Shown piece by piece: positions 45,551 through 54,320 of a DNA stretch of 64,000 nucleotides (position 1 is its first letter; the number at the start of each line of letters is the position of its first letter). Source of the stretch: Oceanihabitans gracilariae (GTDB taxonomy: Bacteria; Bacteroidota; Bacteroidia; Flavobacteriales; Flavobacteriaceae); the NCBI RefSeq assembly GCF_042684485.1, contig NZ_JBHULM010000011.1, positions 744,001-808,000 on the forward strand, given 5' to 3'. Under the pieces are notes generated by a model. The model worked only from the letters and a program-made list of their open reading frames with translations. It ran no database searches and was not told the origin of the DNA. Both the position numbers and the translations under genes were made by a program.

Positions 45551-46771
45551 CTATGCATTTGTAGGTTTTAATGCATTTTTACTTTGGGCTGTTTTTTTAT
45601 TGATAATAGCATCAAAATTAGACAAGTACATATCTGCAATTTTTTCCATTGGGTAAGCTGTTGCAGCTTCGTAGTTTGCTTTTCCTAAAACTACTCTATA
45701 TGTTTCGTTAGTTACAATTGCTTCAATGGCATTTGCTAAACTATCTACTGATGTTGGCTCAAAAAATTCTCCTTTATATCCTTCATCTTTTACTAATAAA
45801 GCAAGATCTCCTAAATCTGGCATCACTACTGCTTTACCATAACTTCCTGCTTGGTGTAATACACCTGAGCTTCCTGTTGTTGATGTGTATGGAAATACTA
45901 CTACTGCACTTTCTTTAAATAAGGTTGGCACTTCATACTCTTCTACATAACCAGTAAAACGTACTTGTGGCACATGCTTATAATCTTCTTGTACTTTTGC
46001 TAAGTAACCTGGTACATTTGGATTGTCTGTCCCTGCAATTACCACTTCAAGATCTAATCCTGTAGACGCTCTTACTTTCTCAACCGCTTCAATCATACCT
46101 TCTACTTTTTTGTAGGTTCCAAATTTTCCAAAGGTCATTACTTGTAAAGGTCCTTCTGGTAAGGTGTATTCTGGTTTTTCTTCAGAAATTTCAAAAGTTC
46201 CATGCGGAATTAATGTTACATTCTTAGCATTGTATTTTTTCTCTAAAATATCTACATATTTCTGCATAGTAACAGCAACAGTATCTGCTTGTAAAATCAA
46301 CTTTGTTAGGCTAGTACCAATAAATCCATATACTTTTTGCATGATTTTATTACTTGTAAATCCTGCAGAACCTAAATCTACTTCTTCTAAAATATTATGT
46401 AATAATACAATGTTTGGAATGTTTTTTAGCTTACAAACCAATGGTAACATTAAACCTAAAGCTGCAGCTACTTTTTTATCACCAAACTTCATAAATTGTA
46501 GGTTAAACAAAACAGCATCTGGTTGCGTGTTATTGATAGCCTTAGTAACATTTATAATGTTGGTGTAGCTATTAAATGCCCAACATTCTTTTACTGTTAT
46601 TTTACAACCATCTTCTGTAAAAGCAATATCTTTTTTACCTTCGGTTTTATCTGTTAACAAAACAATTTCAGTAACATTTTCTTTTTGTCTAAAATGTTTT
46701 ACTAAATGGTAAGCATACTCATTTAAAGTTACTTTACTTGGTGGATATGCTGTTACAATTGCTAGTTTCAT
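45551..46771 (-). CDS. Glycosyltransferase family 4 (GT-B)
   Basis: The product has 406 residues. LAIVTAYPPSKVTLNEYAYHLVKHF is the GT4 N-terminal strand with its donor-side loop, VTLIPHGTFEI and LQVMTFGKFGTYKKVEGMIEA mark the second Rossmann domain, and FPYTSTTGSSGVLHQAGSYGKAVV carries the Glu-rich donor-binding region in modified form. It would transfer a sugar to a lipid-linked acceptor. It is transcribed alone, with the LytTR-type operator upstream and the repeat array beyond that. Confidence 0.9.
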   Translation of the reverse strand: MKLAIVTAYPPSKVTLNEYAYHLVKHFRQKENVTEIVLLTDKTEGKKDIAFTEDGCKITVKECWAFNSYTNIINVTKAINNTQPDAVLFNLQFMKFGDKKVAAALGLMLPLVCKLKNIPNIVLLHNILEEVDLGSAGFTSNKIMQKVYGFIGTSLTKLILQADTVAVTMQKYVDILEKKYNAKNVTLIPHGTFEISEEKPEYTLPEGPLQVMTFGKFGTYKKVEGMIEAVEKVRASTGLDLEVVIAGTDNPNVPGYLAKVQEDYKHVPQVRFTGYVEEYEVPTLFKESAVVVFPYTSTTGSSGVLHQAGSYGKAVVMPDLGDLALLVKDEGYKGEFFEPTSVDSLANAIEAIVTNETYRVVLGKANYEAATAYPMEKIADMYLSNFDAIINKKTAQSKNALKPTNA

Positions 46772-46807
46772 AATATATACTTTTATAGGTGTTTCTTAAT
46801 TACACTA

Positions 46808-46894
46808 CAAATTTGCGTTTTAAATGTCAGTAAATCAGACAACTTTAGATAGGTTGCATGTTACTGTAGACGAATGGTAAAAAGATGTCGTTTT
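46808..46894 (-). promoter_or_regulatory. LytTR-type operator (site b) with -7 box for GT4 gene
   Basis: CAAATTTG on the minus strand (46815-46808) is a 7/8 match to TAnnTTTG, 36 bp before the start codon. The direct repeat is at 46865-46894: TGTAGA-CGAATGGTA-N6-TGTCGT, halves 21 bp apart. The GAC of the first half is 54 bp from the -7 box, the same as in sites a and e. Confidence 0.68.
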
Positions 46895-47835
46895 ACTATT
46901 TATAATGCGTTTTTATTAACGAGCAGTGATTAGAAAACCTTGTCATTCTGAAGGAGGAACGACTGAAGAATCTGGATAAATCAAAAATATTACTTTTTCG
47001 AGATTCTTCGCTTTGCTCTGAATGACATAGTAACTCTAAAAACATAACGAAACACAAATAAAACGACGCTGTCATTCAGAAGGAGGAACGACTGAAGAAC
47101 CTAGAGAATTAAAACTATTGCATTTGAGATTCTTCACTACGTTCTGAATGACATAGTAACTATAAAGACACAACGAAACACAAACAAAAGCAATACTGTC
47201 ATTCAGAAGGAGGAACGACTGAAGAATCTAGATAAATCAAACTAGTACTTTTTTGAGATTCTTCACTGCGTTCTGAATGACATAGTAACTATAAAGACAC
47301 AACGAAACACAAATAAAAGCGATGTTGTCATTCAGAAGGAGGAACGACTGAAGAATCTAGAGAATTAAAACTAGTACTTTTTCGAGATTCTTCACTGCGT
47401 TCTGAATGACATAGTAACTATAAAGACACAACGAAACACAAATAAAAACGATACTGTCATTCAGAAGGAGGTACGACTGAAGAATCTTAATAATTAAAAC
47501 TAGTACTTTTTTTGAGATTCTTCACTGCGTTCTGAATGACATAGTAACTATAAAGACACAACGAAACATAAACAAAACCATGCTGTCATTCAGAAGGAGG
47601 TACGACTGAAGAATCTAGAGAATTAAAACTATTGCATTTAAGATTCTTCACTGCGTTCTGAATGACAGAGTAACTATAAAGACACAACGAAACATAAACA
47701 AAACGACGCTGTCATTCAGAAGGAGGAACGACTGAAGAACCTAGATAAATCAAACTAGTACTTTTTCGAGATTCTTCGCTTTGCTCTGAATGACATAGTA
47801 ACTCGGAAAACACAACTAAACACAAACAAAAGCGA

Positions 47836-48256
47836 TGCTGTCATTCAGAAGAAGGTACGACTGAAGAATCTTAATAATTAAATATTATCATTCAAAAAAT
47901 TCCAATCCGGATTAAAGGTATTAATAAGTAATTCCTTTTTGCTTCTACTCTTTCCTTTAATTTGTTTCTCTCTTCTAATAGCATCTTCTATTTCAAAAAA
48001 ATGTTCATAGTAAATTAGATAAAAACATCTGTACTTTGCAGTAAAAGCTTTGGAAGAAGGAAGTGGATTATTGTGAAAATATAATCTTTCTGATAAATTA
48101 TTTGTTACTCCTGTATAAAGCACAGTTTTACTTTTGTTGGTTAGTATGTAAACATAATAATTGTGTGTGCCTTTTGTCTTCATGTTTCAATATAAAAAAA
48201 ATATGACAACCTTATCATTACCAATAATGTACAACTGAATAATCTGAATAATCAAA
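47836..48256. mobile_element. Candidate GIY-YIG insertion flanked by repeat-half duplication
   Basis: Unit spacing is 502 bp here instead of 128, an excess of 374 bp. The ten-base AATAATTAAA at 47873-47882 recurs as AATAATCAAA at 48247-48256, offset exactly 374. The whole left half (47840-47882) also resembles the degenerate 48211-48256. The nuclease ORF lies between. Either a 374-bp element inserted with duplication of repeat sequence, or a truncated unit and a degenerate full unit flank the gene. Confidence 0.55.
47878..48183 (-). CDS. GIY-YIG domain nuclease-like protein within repeat array
   Basis: The product has 101 residues. YYVYILTNKSKTVLYTGVTNNLSERLYFH has the GIY-YIG core in the variant YVY...YTG with the following Arg in SERL; the catalytic Glu is in DAIRREKQIKGKSR. 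This is the small UPF0213/YhbQ-like type. The gene lies inside the repeat array, its stop codon directly abutting the left half of one repeat unit; a second left-half copy lies just upstream of the start. The position looks like an insertion of about 374 bp. Confidence 0.85.
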   Translation of the reverse strand: MKTKGTHNYYVYILTNKSKTVLYTGVTNNLSERLYFHNNPLPSSKAFTAKYRCFYLIYYEHFFEIEDAIRREKQIKGKSRSKKELLINTFNPDWNFLNDNI

Positions 48257-48681
48257 CTATTACTTTTTTGAGATTCTTCGCTTTGCTCTGAATGACATAG
48301 TAACTCTGAAAACACAACGAAACACAAACAAAAACGATGCTGTCATTCAGAAGGAGGAACGACTGAAAAATCAAGATAAATGAAACTAGTACTTTTTGAG
48401 ATTCTTCGCTGTGCTCTGAATGACATAGTAACCATAAAAACACAACGAAAATCAAATAAAACGATATTGTCATTCTGAAGGAGGAACGACTGAAGAATCT
48501 AGATAAATCAAACTATTACTTTTTCGAGATTCTTCGCTTTGCTCTGAATGACATAGCAACTCTAAAAACATAACGAAACACAAATAAAAACAATACTGTC
48601 ATTCAGAAGGAGGAACGACTGAAGAATCTTAATAATTAAAACTAGTGCTTTTTTGAGATTCTTCACTGCGTTCTGAATGAC

Positions 48682-48829
48682 ATAGTAACTCGGAAAACGG
48701 AATGACACGTATACCTTGTATGCCAGAAGTTCTAAAAAAACTACATACGCTAAACGCAGAAAAAGCTGCAGTATAAAACCACAGCTTCTTCATCTATATA
48801 GACTAATAATATAAAATATTTTTTAATTT
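48682..48829. other. Intergenic region with no feature seen
   Basis: The 148 bp between the array and the flippase stop hold a short GGAATGACA fragment (48700) that echoes the repeat arm, and a run of A/T-rich sequence. No ORF, terminator or promoter was evident. Confidence 0.5.
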
Positions 48830-50074
48830 TTATTTCTTACGTTTTGTATTAAAAACAAAGAAGAAGATCTGTACTACTAACAATGAAACCATTGCCACAA
48901 TCTGCATGTGTACCACTTGCTCTAAACTGTCGTGAAAAAAGATGACTAATCCCATTTGAAGCATTCCGAAGATTCCAGAAATTACTACAGGAACAAATTG
49001 ATCTAACGATAAGTAGTAGTAAGCAAAAATGTTAGATATGGCAAACAAACCTGTTGCTAAGGCGTACTTCCATAATAATGGAGCCATGGCTAAGTAACTA
49101 TCTCCAAATAATATGGTAATTGCAGTTTCTGGAAACAATGCACAACCAATAACTATAGCTGTTGCAATGGCTGCAATGTAAGCTACATATTTAAATAAAA
49201 TTGGCGCTGTTTCTTTTCCTTCTTTTTTAAGCTGTACTACTGTTGGTAGTAACAACATAACAAACATCCAGGCAACAAAATATACAATACGACCTATTAA
49301 GGCTAAAGATGCATATAAACCTGCTTCATAAGCATCAAAATAATGCTTTACTAATAAGATGTCACTGTTGTTAATTATAATCTGTGTAAACTCATAAAAA
49401 GCAGTAATTATAAAAAAGCTTCGTACTTGTTTAGATTGGCTTGTTTCAATAGCAATAGATTTTTTAATGCTTACATTTTTAAATTCAAATGGCACTAATC
49501 CAAATCCGAAAGAAATCAAAATCCCTATCGCAATCACAATAGAAGATTGTATATTAAATAAAAAGATTAAAGCTAAGGTAATTACTAATCTGCTTAACAT
49601 TTCGGCTTGATAAGTAATCGATAAATACTTGAATTCCTTTTTTCCTTGAAACACACCTCTGTTAACACTCATTAAAAAGTACAAAGGCACTCCTATTCCA
49701 AAAATGGTAAACATGCTTGAAGTAGAAGTATTAAAAAGAGCTTGTAATTGGTTTGCAAAAACCACTATTAATGCTCCTAATGTTAACCCAACAATCGTTG
49801 CGTTTTTATAAATTTTAGAGATGAAATTTTTAAAGGTTTCATTTTCAAAAACCACAGAAAATTTTGCAGTTACTAGTTGAAAGGTCATTGCTACAAAAGA
49901 TAGCACTAACAAAAAAGTAATTAACACTGCTGCATCTGCAAACTGTGCTGGACCTAATACACGACCCAAAATAAGATTATACAAGTAGTTTCCTCCATTT
50001 ACTGCCAATACACTTAGCATAAATATTTGTTCTGGAGTTATTTTTTTTGATTTTAATATAGATAAAGCTTGCAT
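48830..50074 (-). CDS. Oligosaccharide flippase (Wzx/MATE-like)
   Basis: The product has 414 residues with about 12 membrane helices and charged loops, with the family look of polysaccharide flippases: FMLSVLAVNGGNYLYNLILGRVLGPAQFAD at the N-terminus and DALLLV-type central helices with SDILLVKHYFDAYEAGLYASL, a highly typical Wzx motif. It would flip lipid-linked oligosaccharide across the inner membrane for export. It is the second gene of an operon with the STAS gene, 28 bp apart. Confidence 0.9.
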   Translation of the reverse strand: MQALSILKSKKITPEQIFMLSVLAVNGGNYLYNLILGRVLGPAQFADAAVLITFLLVLSFVAMTFQLVTAKFSVVFENETFKNFISKIYKNATIVGLTLGALIVVFANQLQALFNTSTSSMFTIFGIGVPLYFLMSVNRGVFQGKKEFKYLSITYQAEMLSRLVITLALIFLFNIQSSIVIAIGILISFGFGLVPFEFKNVSIKKSIAIETSQSKQVRSFFIITAFYEFTQIIINNSDILLVKHYFDAYEAGLYASLALIGRIVYFVAWMFVMLLLPTVVQLKKEGKETAPILFKYVAYIAAIATAIVIGCALFPETAITILFGDSYLAMAPLLWKYALATGLFAISNIFAYYYLSLDQFVPVVISGIFGMLQMGLVIFFHDSLEQVVHMQIVAMVSLLVVQIFFFVFNTKRKK

Positions 50075-50102
50075 CTTATTCTGTGGTTTTGGTTAGTATT
50101 AA

Positions 50103-50381
50103 TTAGGCTACGTTTGGATACTTAAAATCTTCGTAAACATCTTTACAACCATAACCAATTACAAAAAATATATTGTTATTATGTATGGCATTTTTGTACA
50201 TTTCTTTTAGTTCATGCATTCCAGACGCATCAATTTCGGTAACCTTATCAATATCTAATGTCAAATTTTTACTCGTATTTAAAACAACATTAAAGTGATT
50301 TTTAAAACTTTTTAATGTGTTTGCGTTTAATGCTCCTTCTAATGTTATTGTATTCTCTTTTTGTGTAATTGTAAGTGCCAT
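50103..50381 (-). CDS. STAS-domain protein (anti-anti-sigma-like)
   Basis: The product has 92 residues, a single STAS domain. The conserved loop TEIDASGMHEL has Ser53 in the D-A-S-G position that is phosphorylated in SpoIIAA/RsbV proteins. No partner kinase or sigma factor is encoded in the window. It heads the operon with the flippase and carries the LytTR-type operator, so it may gate the exopolysaccharide machinery by partner switching, an inference. Confidence 0.85.
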   Translation of the reverse strand: MALTITQKENTITLEGALNANTLKSFKNHFNVVLNTSKNLTLDIDKVTEIDASGMHELKEMYKNAIHNNNIFFVIGYGCKDVYEDFKYPNVA

Positions 50382-50423
50382 AATAATTGTTATTTTTATA
50401 TTGTTTGGGTCTTAATTATGATG

Positions 50424-50489
50424 CAAAGATGCATTGTAAACCTTTGAAATCGCTTTAAATTTCGACGAGTGGACCATTGCTGTAGATGA
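50424..50489 (-). promoter_or_regulatory. LytTR-type operator (site c) with -7 box for STAS-flippase operon
   Basis: CATCTTTG on the minus strand (50431-50424) matches TAnnTTTG in 7 of 8. The direct repeat is at 50460-50489: TTTCGA-CGAGTGGAC-N6-TGTAGA-TGA, halves 21 bp apart. The GAC is 33 bp from the -7 box, exactly one 21-bp unit nearer than at the other sites. The TPR gene starts 47 bp to the right and may share the site. Confidence 0.62.
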
Positions 50490-50536
50490 ATGAATGAAAA
50501 GGAATGACTAACTTGCAAATGATTTAAAACAAGAAC

Positions 50537-52597
50537 ATGAAACTAAAATTTTTTGCCATACTTATCTTATTACTAACCGCTTGTAAAAGCTTCGCGCAAG
50601 ACATGCAAGAAGGGTTTACCTATTTAGAAACTGGTAAGTACGCTAAAGCGGAAACATTTTTTCAAAATATATTACAAGAACATCCAGACAATAAAACAGC
50701 AAGACTATGCTATGGTCGTGCTATTGGGTTAAACGGAAAACCAGAAGAAGCCAATACGCTTTTTACAAATCTATTAGCAGATTACCCAACAGATTTTGAG
50801 GTGAAACTAAATTACGGAGAGTCTTTATTATGGAATAGCAATTTCACCAAAGCAAAAACCTATTTTAAAGGTTTAATAGACCAAGATCCTAAAAGCTTTC
50901 CTGCGCTTTTAAGTTATGCCAACACACTTTCAAACTTAAAAGAATATGAAGAAGCTTTAAAGTATGTAGATAAAGCTTTAGAAGTATTACCAGGAAACCC
51001 AAATGCATTAACTTCTAAAAAATATATGTATTTAGGGTATGCGTACCAAAAACAACAATCGCAAAAATACGATGAAGCTGAGTATTTACTAAAACAAAAC
51101 CTTACATTATTTAATAATGATAAAGACACCTTATTAAACTTAGCCAACTTATATTTAATTGCAAATCGGTTAGAAGATGCCAAGGCAACCTATAACATTT
51201 TAGCTGAAAATCCTGAAAATAAAATCACAGCATTAAACGGTTTAGCATTAGTATCGCATTTAAACGGAAAAGAAAAAGAAGCATTACAATTAAGCAATCA
51301 AGCTTTTGAAAACTTAGGAAACGATACTAACCCTAAGTTAATACAGCCAACCACAGAGCGACAAATTCAAGCCTTAATTTGGAATAAGAAATACAAAACA
51401 GCAGATACGCTTATTGCTAATTTAATAGAAAACAAACCAAACGAAAACTGGTTATTAGCCTTACGAGCAACCCTTAATATTTATAAAAGCGATTTTAAAA
51501 AGAGTGTAAAAGATTACAATCAAATATTGATAAATGATAGTACTTCTTTTGATGGTAACTTAGGAAACGCAAATGCGTTAAAAGCATTGGGTAAATACGA
51601 TGCTGCATATACTTCTGCAGAAAACACCTTGAAGTTTTATGAAAATCAAAAGGATGCTACCAACTTTATTAAAAACCTCAACACCACTTTTACTCCTTTT
51701 TACGAAGGAAAAATATCTTATTCTTTTGATAATGGAGATAACGAAGCCTTTGCCTTTAACAATAATATAGAGTTTCCGTTTTCTACAAAATTTAAAATAT
51801 TAGCAAGTTATAATTACAGAAACACTACCAATGCTGTTACTAATAATGATGCTACATCTAACGATTTTAGTTTAGGTATATCGTATCAATTATTACCAAA
51901 TTTAATCTTTAAAGGTACTGCAGGATTATCTGCTGCAAAAGCAACGACCAATGACTACACACAATTTTTAACAGATATTTCTTTAAACATAAAGCCCTTT
52001 AAACTACAAGATTTAACTGTTGGTTACAAACGTGAACTACAAAGCTTTAATGCAGAATTATTAGATCGTGAAATTGTTCAAAATAACTTTTACGCAAACT
52101 ACAGTTTAAACACCAATTTTAACTTAGGTTGGTTTACGCAATATTTTTACACTAGCCAAAGTGATGACAATGCAAGAAACCTATTGTTTACATCATTATA
52201 CTATAAAATTTTAGCAAAACCATCATTAAAAGCTGGTTTAAACTACCAATATATTACCTTTAAAAATCAAGTGCCAACGGTTTATTTTTCGCCAGAAAAA
52301 TTTAATGCTGTAGAGGTATTTGCCAATATTATTAAAGACGAAAACACAGCAAAACCTAAAGAATGGTTTTATGAGCTTACTGCTGCTACAGGATTACAAT
52401 ATATTGATGATGATGAAAGCCAAAGCACCTATCGTTTTCAAGGAAAATTAGGCTACAAATTCTCTGATCGTTGTATGGCAAACCTGTTTGGTACACGAAG
52501 TAACATTGCATCTGCAACAGCTGCAGGATTTACTTTTAATGAGGTTGGATTGCGTTTTAAATGGTTGTTATTTAAAAAGCCTGTTTTTAGAAACTAA
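50537..52597 (+). CDS. TPR protein with C-terminal outer-membrane beta-barrel
   Basis: The product has 686 residues. A signal peptide ends at SFAQ. Residues about 25-370 hold eight or nine TPR-like helices (QEGFTYLETGKYAKAETFFQNILQ, DFEVKLNYGESLLWNSNFTKA). Residues about 390-686 have alternating beta strands of a barrel (FKILASYNYRNTTNAV, TAGLSAAKATTNDYTQFLTD), ending in an aromatic strand LRFKWLLFKKPVFRN. This YaiO-like layout suits an outer-membrane export pore with a periplasmic TPR scaffold, as in alginate AlgK/AlgE or cellulose BcsC. It is divergent from the STAS operon. Confidence 0.85.
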   Translation: MKLKFFAILILLLTACKSFAQDMQEGFTYLETGKYAKAETFFQNILQEHPDNKTARLCYGRAIGLNGKPEEANTLFTNLLADYPTDFEVKLNYGESLLWNSNFTKAKTYFKGLIDQDPKSFPALLSYANTLSNLKEYEEALKYVDKALEVLPGNPNALTSKKYMYLGYAYQKQQSQKYDEAEYLLKQNLTLFNNDKDTLLNLANLYLIANRLEDAKATYNILAENPENKITALNGLALVSHLNGKEKEALQLSNQAFENLGNDTNPKLIQPTTERQIQALIWNKKYKTADTLIANLIENKPNENWLLALRATLNIYKSDFKKSVKDYNQILINDSTSFDGNLGNANALKALGKYDAAYTSAENTLKFYENQKDATNFIKNLNTTFTPFYEGKISYSFDNGDNEAFAFNNNIEFPFSTKFKILASYNYRNTTNAVTNNDATSNDFSLGISYQLLPNLIFKGTAGLSAAKATTNDYTQFLTDISLNIKPFKLQDLTVGYKRELQSFNAELLDREIVQNNFYANYSLNTNFNLGWFTQYFYTSQSDDNARNLLFTSLYYKILAKPSLKAGLNYQYITFKNQVPTVYFSPEKFNAVEVFANIIKDENTAKPKEWFYELTAATGLQYIDDDESQSTYRFQGKLGYKFSDRCMANLFGTRSNIASATAAGFTFNEVGLRFKWLLFKKPVFRN

Positions 52598-52623
52598 ATT
52601 TAATTATACCTAAAATAAAACAT

Positions 52624-52658
52624 AAAAAAACACAAGCTTTAAGCTTGTGTTTTTTTTA
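52624..52658. terminator. Bidirectional rho-independent terminator
   Basis: A 10-bp stem ACACAAGCTT/AAGCTTGTGT (52630-52639 and 52641-52650), centred on one T, has A7 on the left and T8 on the right. It lies between the convergent TPR/beta-barrel gene and the redoxin gene and can end both. Confidence 0.9.
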
Positions 52659-52678
52659 TAAAAGATGTTACTATTGTT

Positions 52679-53464
52679 TTATCCTCTACTAGGTTTTACA
52701 GGACATCCTATTGCTTTTGTTAAAGTAATTGTTGGCGTTTTACCAGCTTGTAAAGCTTTTATTGCTTCTTCTACATACTTTACTTTTACATCTTCAGGAG
52801 ATTTAGAATTATCATCTATTGCTCCAATATATTGCACTTTACGATCTTTGTCTAGTAAAAATACATGAGGAGTTCTAACTGCTCCATATTGTGGATATAT
52901 TTTTTGTCCTTCGTCTACAAGATACGGAAACGGAAATCCTTTTTCTTCTGCTCTTGCTTGCATTGCTGCATAACCTTCTTTTTCATTTTCTGGACTGTTT
53001 GGGTTAATTGCAATTACCGAATATCCTTGAGGTGCATAGGTATTATGTAATGCAATTAAACGGTCTTCATATAATTTTGCAAAAGGACACTCGTTACATG
53101 TAAAAGTTACAATATAACCCTTAGCGTTTTCAATACCAGCTAAAGAAACCATAGAACCATCTACATTTTTAAGACTAAAATCGGTTGCAACTTCGCCAAT
53201 TTTATAACCTCCTATTTCTTCTAAAGTTTTTGTTTGTTCAGGACTTCCTCCTCTTGGTGGTCCTTTTCTATCTCCTCCATGTGGTGGTGGACCTTTTCGG
53301 TCTCCTTCATGATGTGCTCCTTCATGATGTTCTCCATCTGGACCATGTTGGTGACGTTTTTGCTCTTTAGCAGTTTCCTTTTTATCACTTGCTTTATCTT
53401 TACAAGAAACTAGTACAATTGCAGATAACGCAATCATAGTAAGTATTACAGATATTCTCTTCAT
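52679..53464 (-). CDS. Thioredoxin-fold lipoprotein with His-rich linker
   Basis: The product has 261 residues. SIVLVSCKDK carries a lipobox with Cys near 21. Residues about 38-85 are a low-complexity His/Gly/Pro region (HQHGPDGEHHEGAHHEG then repeated DRKGPPxxGG) suited to metal binding. The redoxin domain follows: YIVTFTCNECPFAKLYEDR with the Cys pair CNEC; IPYPQYGAVRTPHVFLLDKD. The ending LTKAIGCPVKPSRG has the GCxxK motif of the thioredoxin family paired with copper or heme proteins. The stop is 6 bp from the next gene upstream. Confidence 0.85.
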   Translation of the reverse strand: MKRISVILTMIALSAIVLVSCKDKASDKKETAKEQKRHQHGPDGEHHEGAHHEGDRKGPPPHGGDRKGPPRGGSPEQTKTLEEIGGYKIGEVATDFSLKNVDGSMVSLAGIENAKGYIVTFTCNECPFAKLYEDRLIALHNTYAPQGYSVIAINPNSPENEKEGYAAMQARAEEKGFPFPYLVDEGQKIYPQYGAVRTPHVFLLDKDRKVQYIGAIDDNSKSPEDVKVKYVEEAIKALQAGKTPTITLTKAIGCPVKPSRG

Positions 53465-53470
53465 ATTTAA

Positions 53471-54037
53471 TTAATTATTTAAGGTGTTATTTATTTCGGT
53501 TTCTAAGTCTTCTAAATGTGCAAACGAGCGTTCATAAAAAGCACGTTTTTTATTATTAAAAATAATAGTAAAAGGTATTGCTCCAGACCAGTTAGCATCA
53601 ATTTTATTGATCCATGTATTGGCATCTGGATCGTCTAAAATTACCACTTTAGAAGTAATATTTTTCTCTTTTAAAAACGGTTTTAGTTTGGTGTTAATAT
53701 CTTTAGGAAAATCCATACTAACCAACAACACCTCTACCTCTGGATGTTTATTGGCATATTCTTGAATATAAGGAAGCTCTTTTACACAAGGAGCACACCA
53801 CATAGCCCAAAAGTTAACAATATAGGTTTTGTTACTATCTGTGTACAATAAAGGTTCTAACTCGTTAAAATTATAAACAGGAATACTATCATTAATAGAA
53901 GAAGTATTGGTAGAAACTGTTTTACTAGGTGTTGTTATTTCCTTTTTAGCCTTGTTACAGCTTAGAGTAATACACAATACAAACAGTAGGCAAAAGAACT
54001 GCTTTGCATTTTGTTTTAAAACTTTAGGGTTTATCAA
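53471..54037 (-). CDS. TlpA-like thiol-disulfide oxidoreductase, exported
   Basis: The product has 188 residues. The N-terminal hydrophobic stretch FFCLLFVLCITLSCNKAK ends with a probable lipobox (Cys near 28). The active site is FWAMWCAPCVKELPYI, a WCAPC CXXC motif of TlpA/ResA proteins, followed by a cis-Pro region IPFTIIFNN. It would reduce disulfides in the periplasm. It is the first gene of the two-gene operon with the His-rich redoxin. Confidence 0.88.
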   Translation of the reverse strand: MINPKVLKQNAKQFFCLLFVLCITLSCNKAKKEITTPSKTVSTNTSSINDSIPVYNFNELEPLLYTDSNKTYIVNFWAMWCAPCVKELPYIQEYANKHPEVEVLLVSMDFPKDINTKLKPFLKEKNITSKVVILDDPDANTWINKIDANWSGAIPFTIIFNNKKRAFYERSFAHLEDLETEINNTLNN

Positions 54038-54213
54038 AATCTTATTTTAATTTATTAGACTTTGCAAATTAAAAAAGGTTTAATTTAAGTTTAGAAAGTA
54101 ATGAATTCTATTAGTAATAATGATTCATTTAATGTAGTGATGCCATAGTTCTGCATGCTTCTAAAACACGTAAACATAATTCAAAAAAGGATAATTCTTT
54201 TGCTTGGAGACAA

Positions 54214-54251
54214 ACAAAAAAAAGGCAAGACCCCTCGTGTTCTTGCCTTTT
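54214..54251 (-). terminator. Rho-independent terminator of T9SS cargo gene
   Basis: An 11-bp stem AAAAGGCAAGA/TCTTGCCTTTT (54220-54230 and 54241-54251) has a 10-base loop and, read on the minus strand, is followed by a T-run. It is 70 bp downstream of the stop at 54321. The region between this and the TlpA gene start (54037) has no other feature. Confidence 0.85.
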
Positions 54252-54320
54252 GTAGAAACCAACTATAAGCTATTATTAGTTTTTAGTTTCTAGCTATCAA
54301 TCAAAAATAAATAATTAGGG

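Larger units (their letters stand above)
46941..48681. repeat. Tandem array of ~128-bp palindromic repeat units
   Basis: Twelve units start near 46941, 47071, 47198, 47327, 47456, 47584, 47711, 47840, 48211, 48342, 48469 and 48598; spacing is 127-131 bp except where a gene intervenes. Each has an ~86-bp palindrome: outer arms GTCATTC/GAATGAC, inner arms GAAGAATC/GATTCTTC, a variable A/T-rich loop, then a ~42-bp A-rich linker containing CATAGTAACT and ACACAACGAAACA. Arms are highly similar, loops vary. Such palindromes are usually dispersed singly in flavobacteria. Spacers are conserved, so it is not a CRISPR. Confidence 0.9.

Noticed and set aside
48252..48473. 73-codon minus-strand reading frame in the repeat array (contains CHSEHSEES)
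   Set aside because: It reads straight through palindromic repeat units; this peptide is a known type of spurious translation of the repeat, and the frame has no start context or protein-like composition.
46941..48681. Possible CRISPR array
   Set aside because: Period is 128 bp, the spacers are conserved rather than unique, the repeat is a long palindrome and no cas genes are near.
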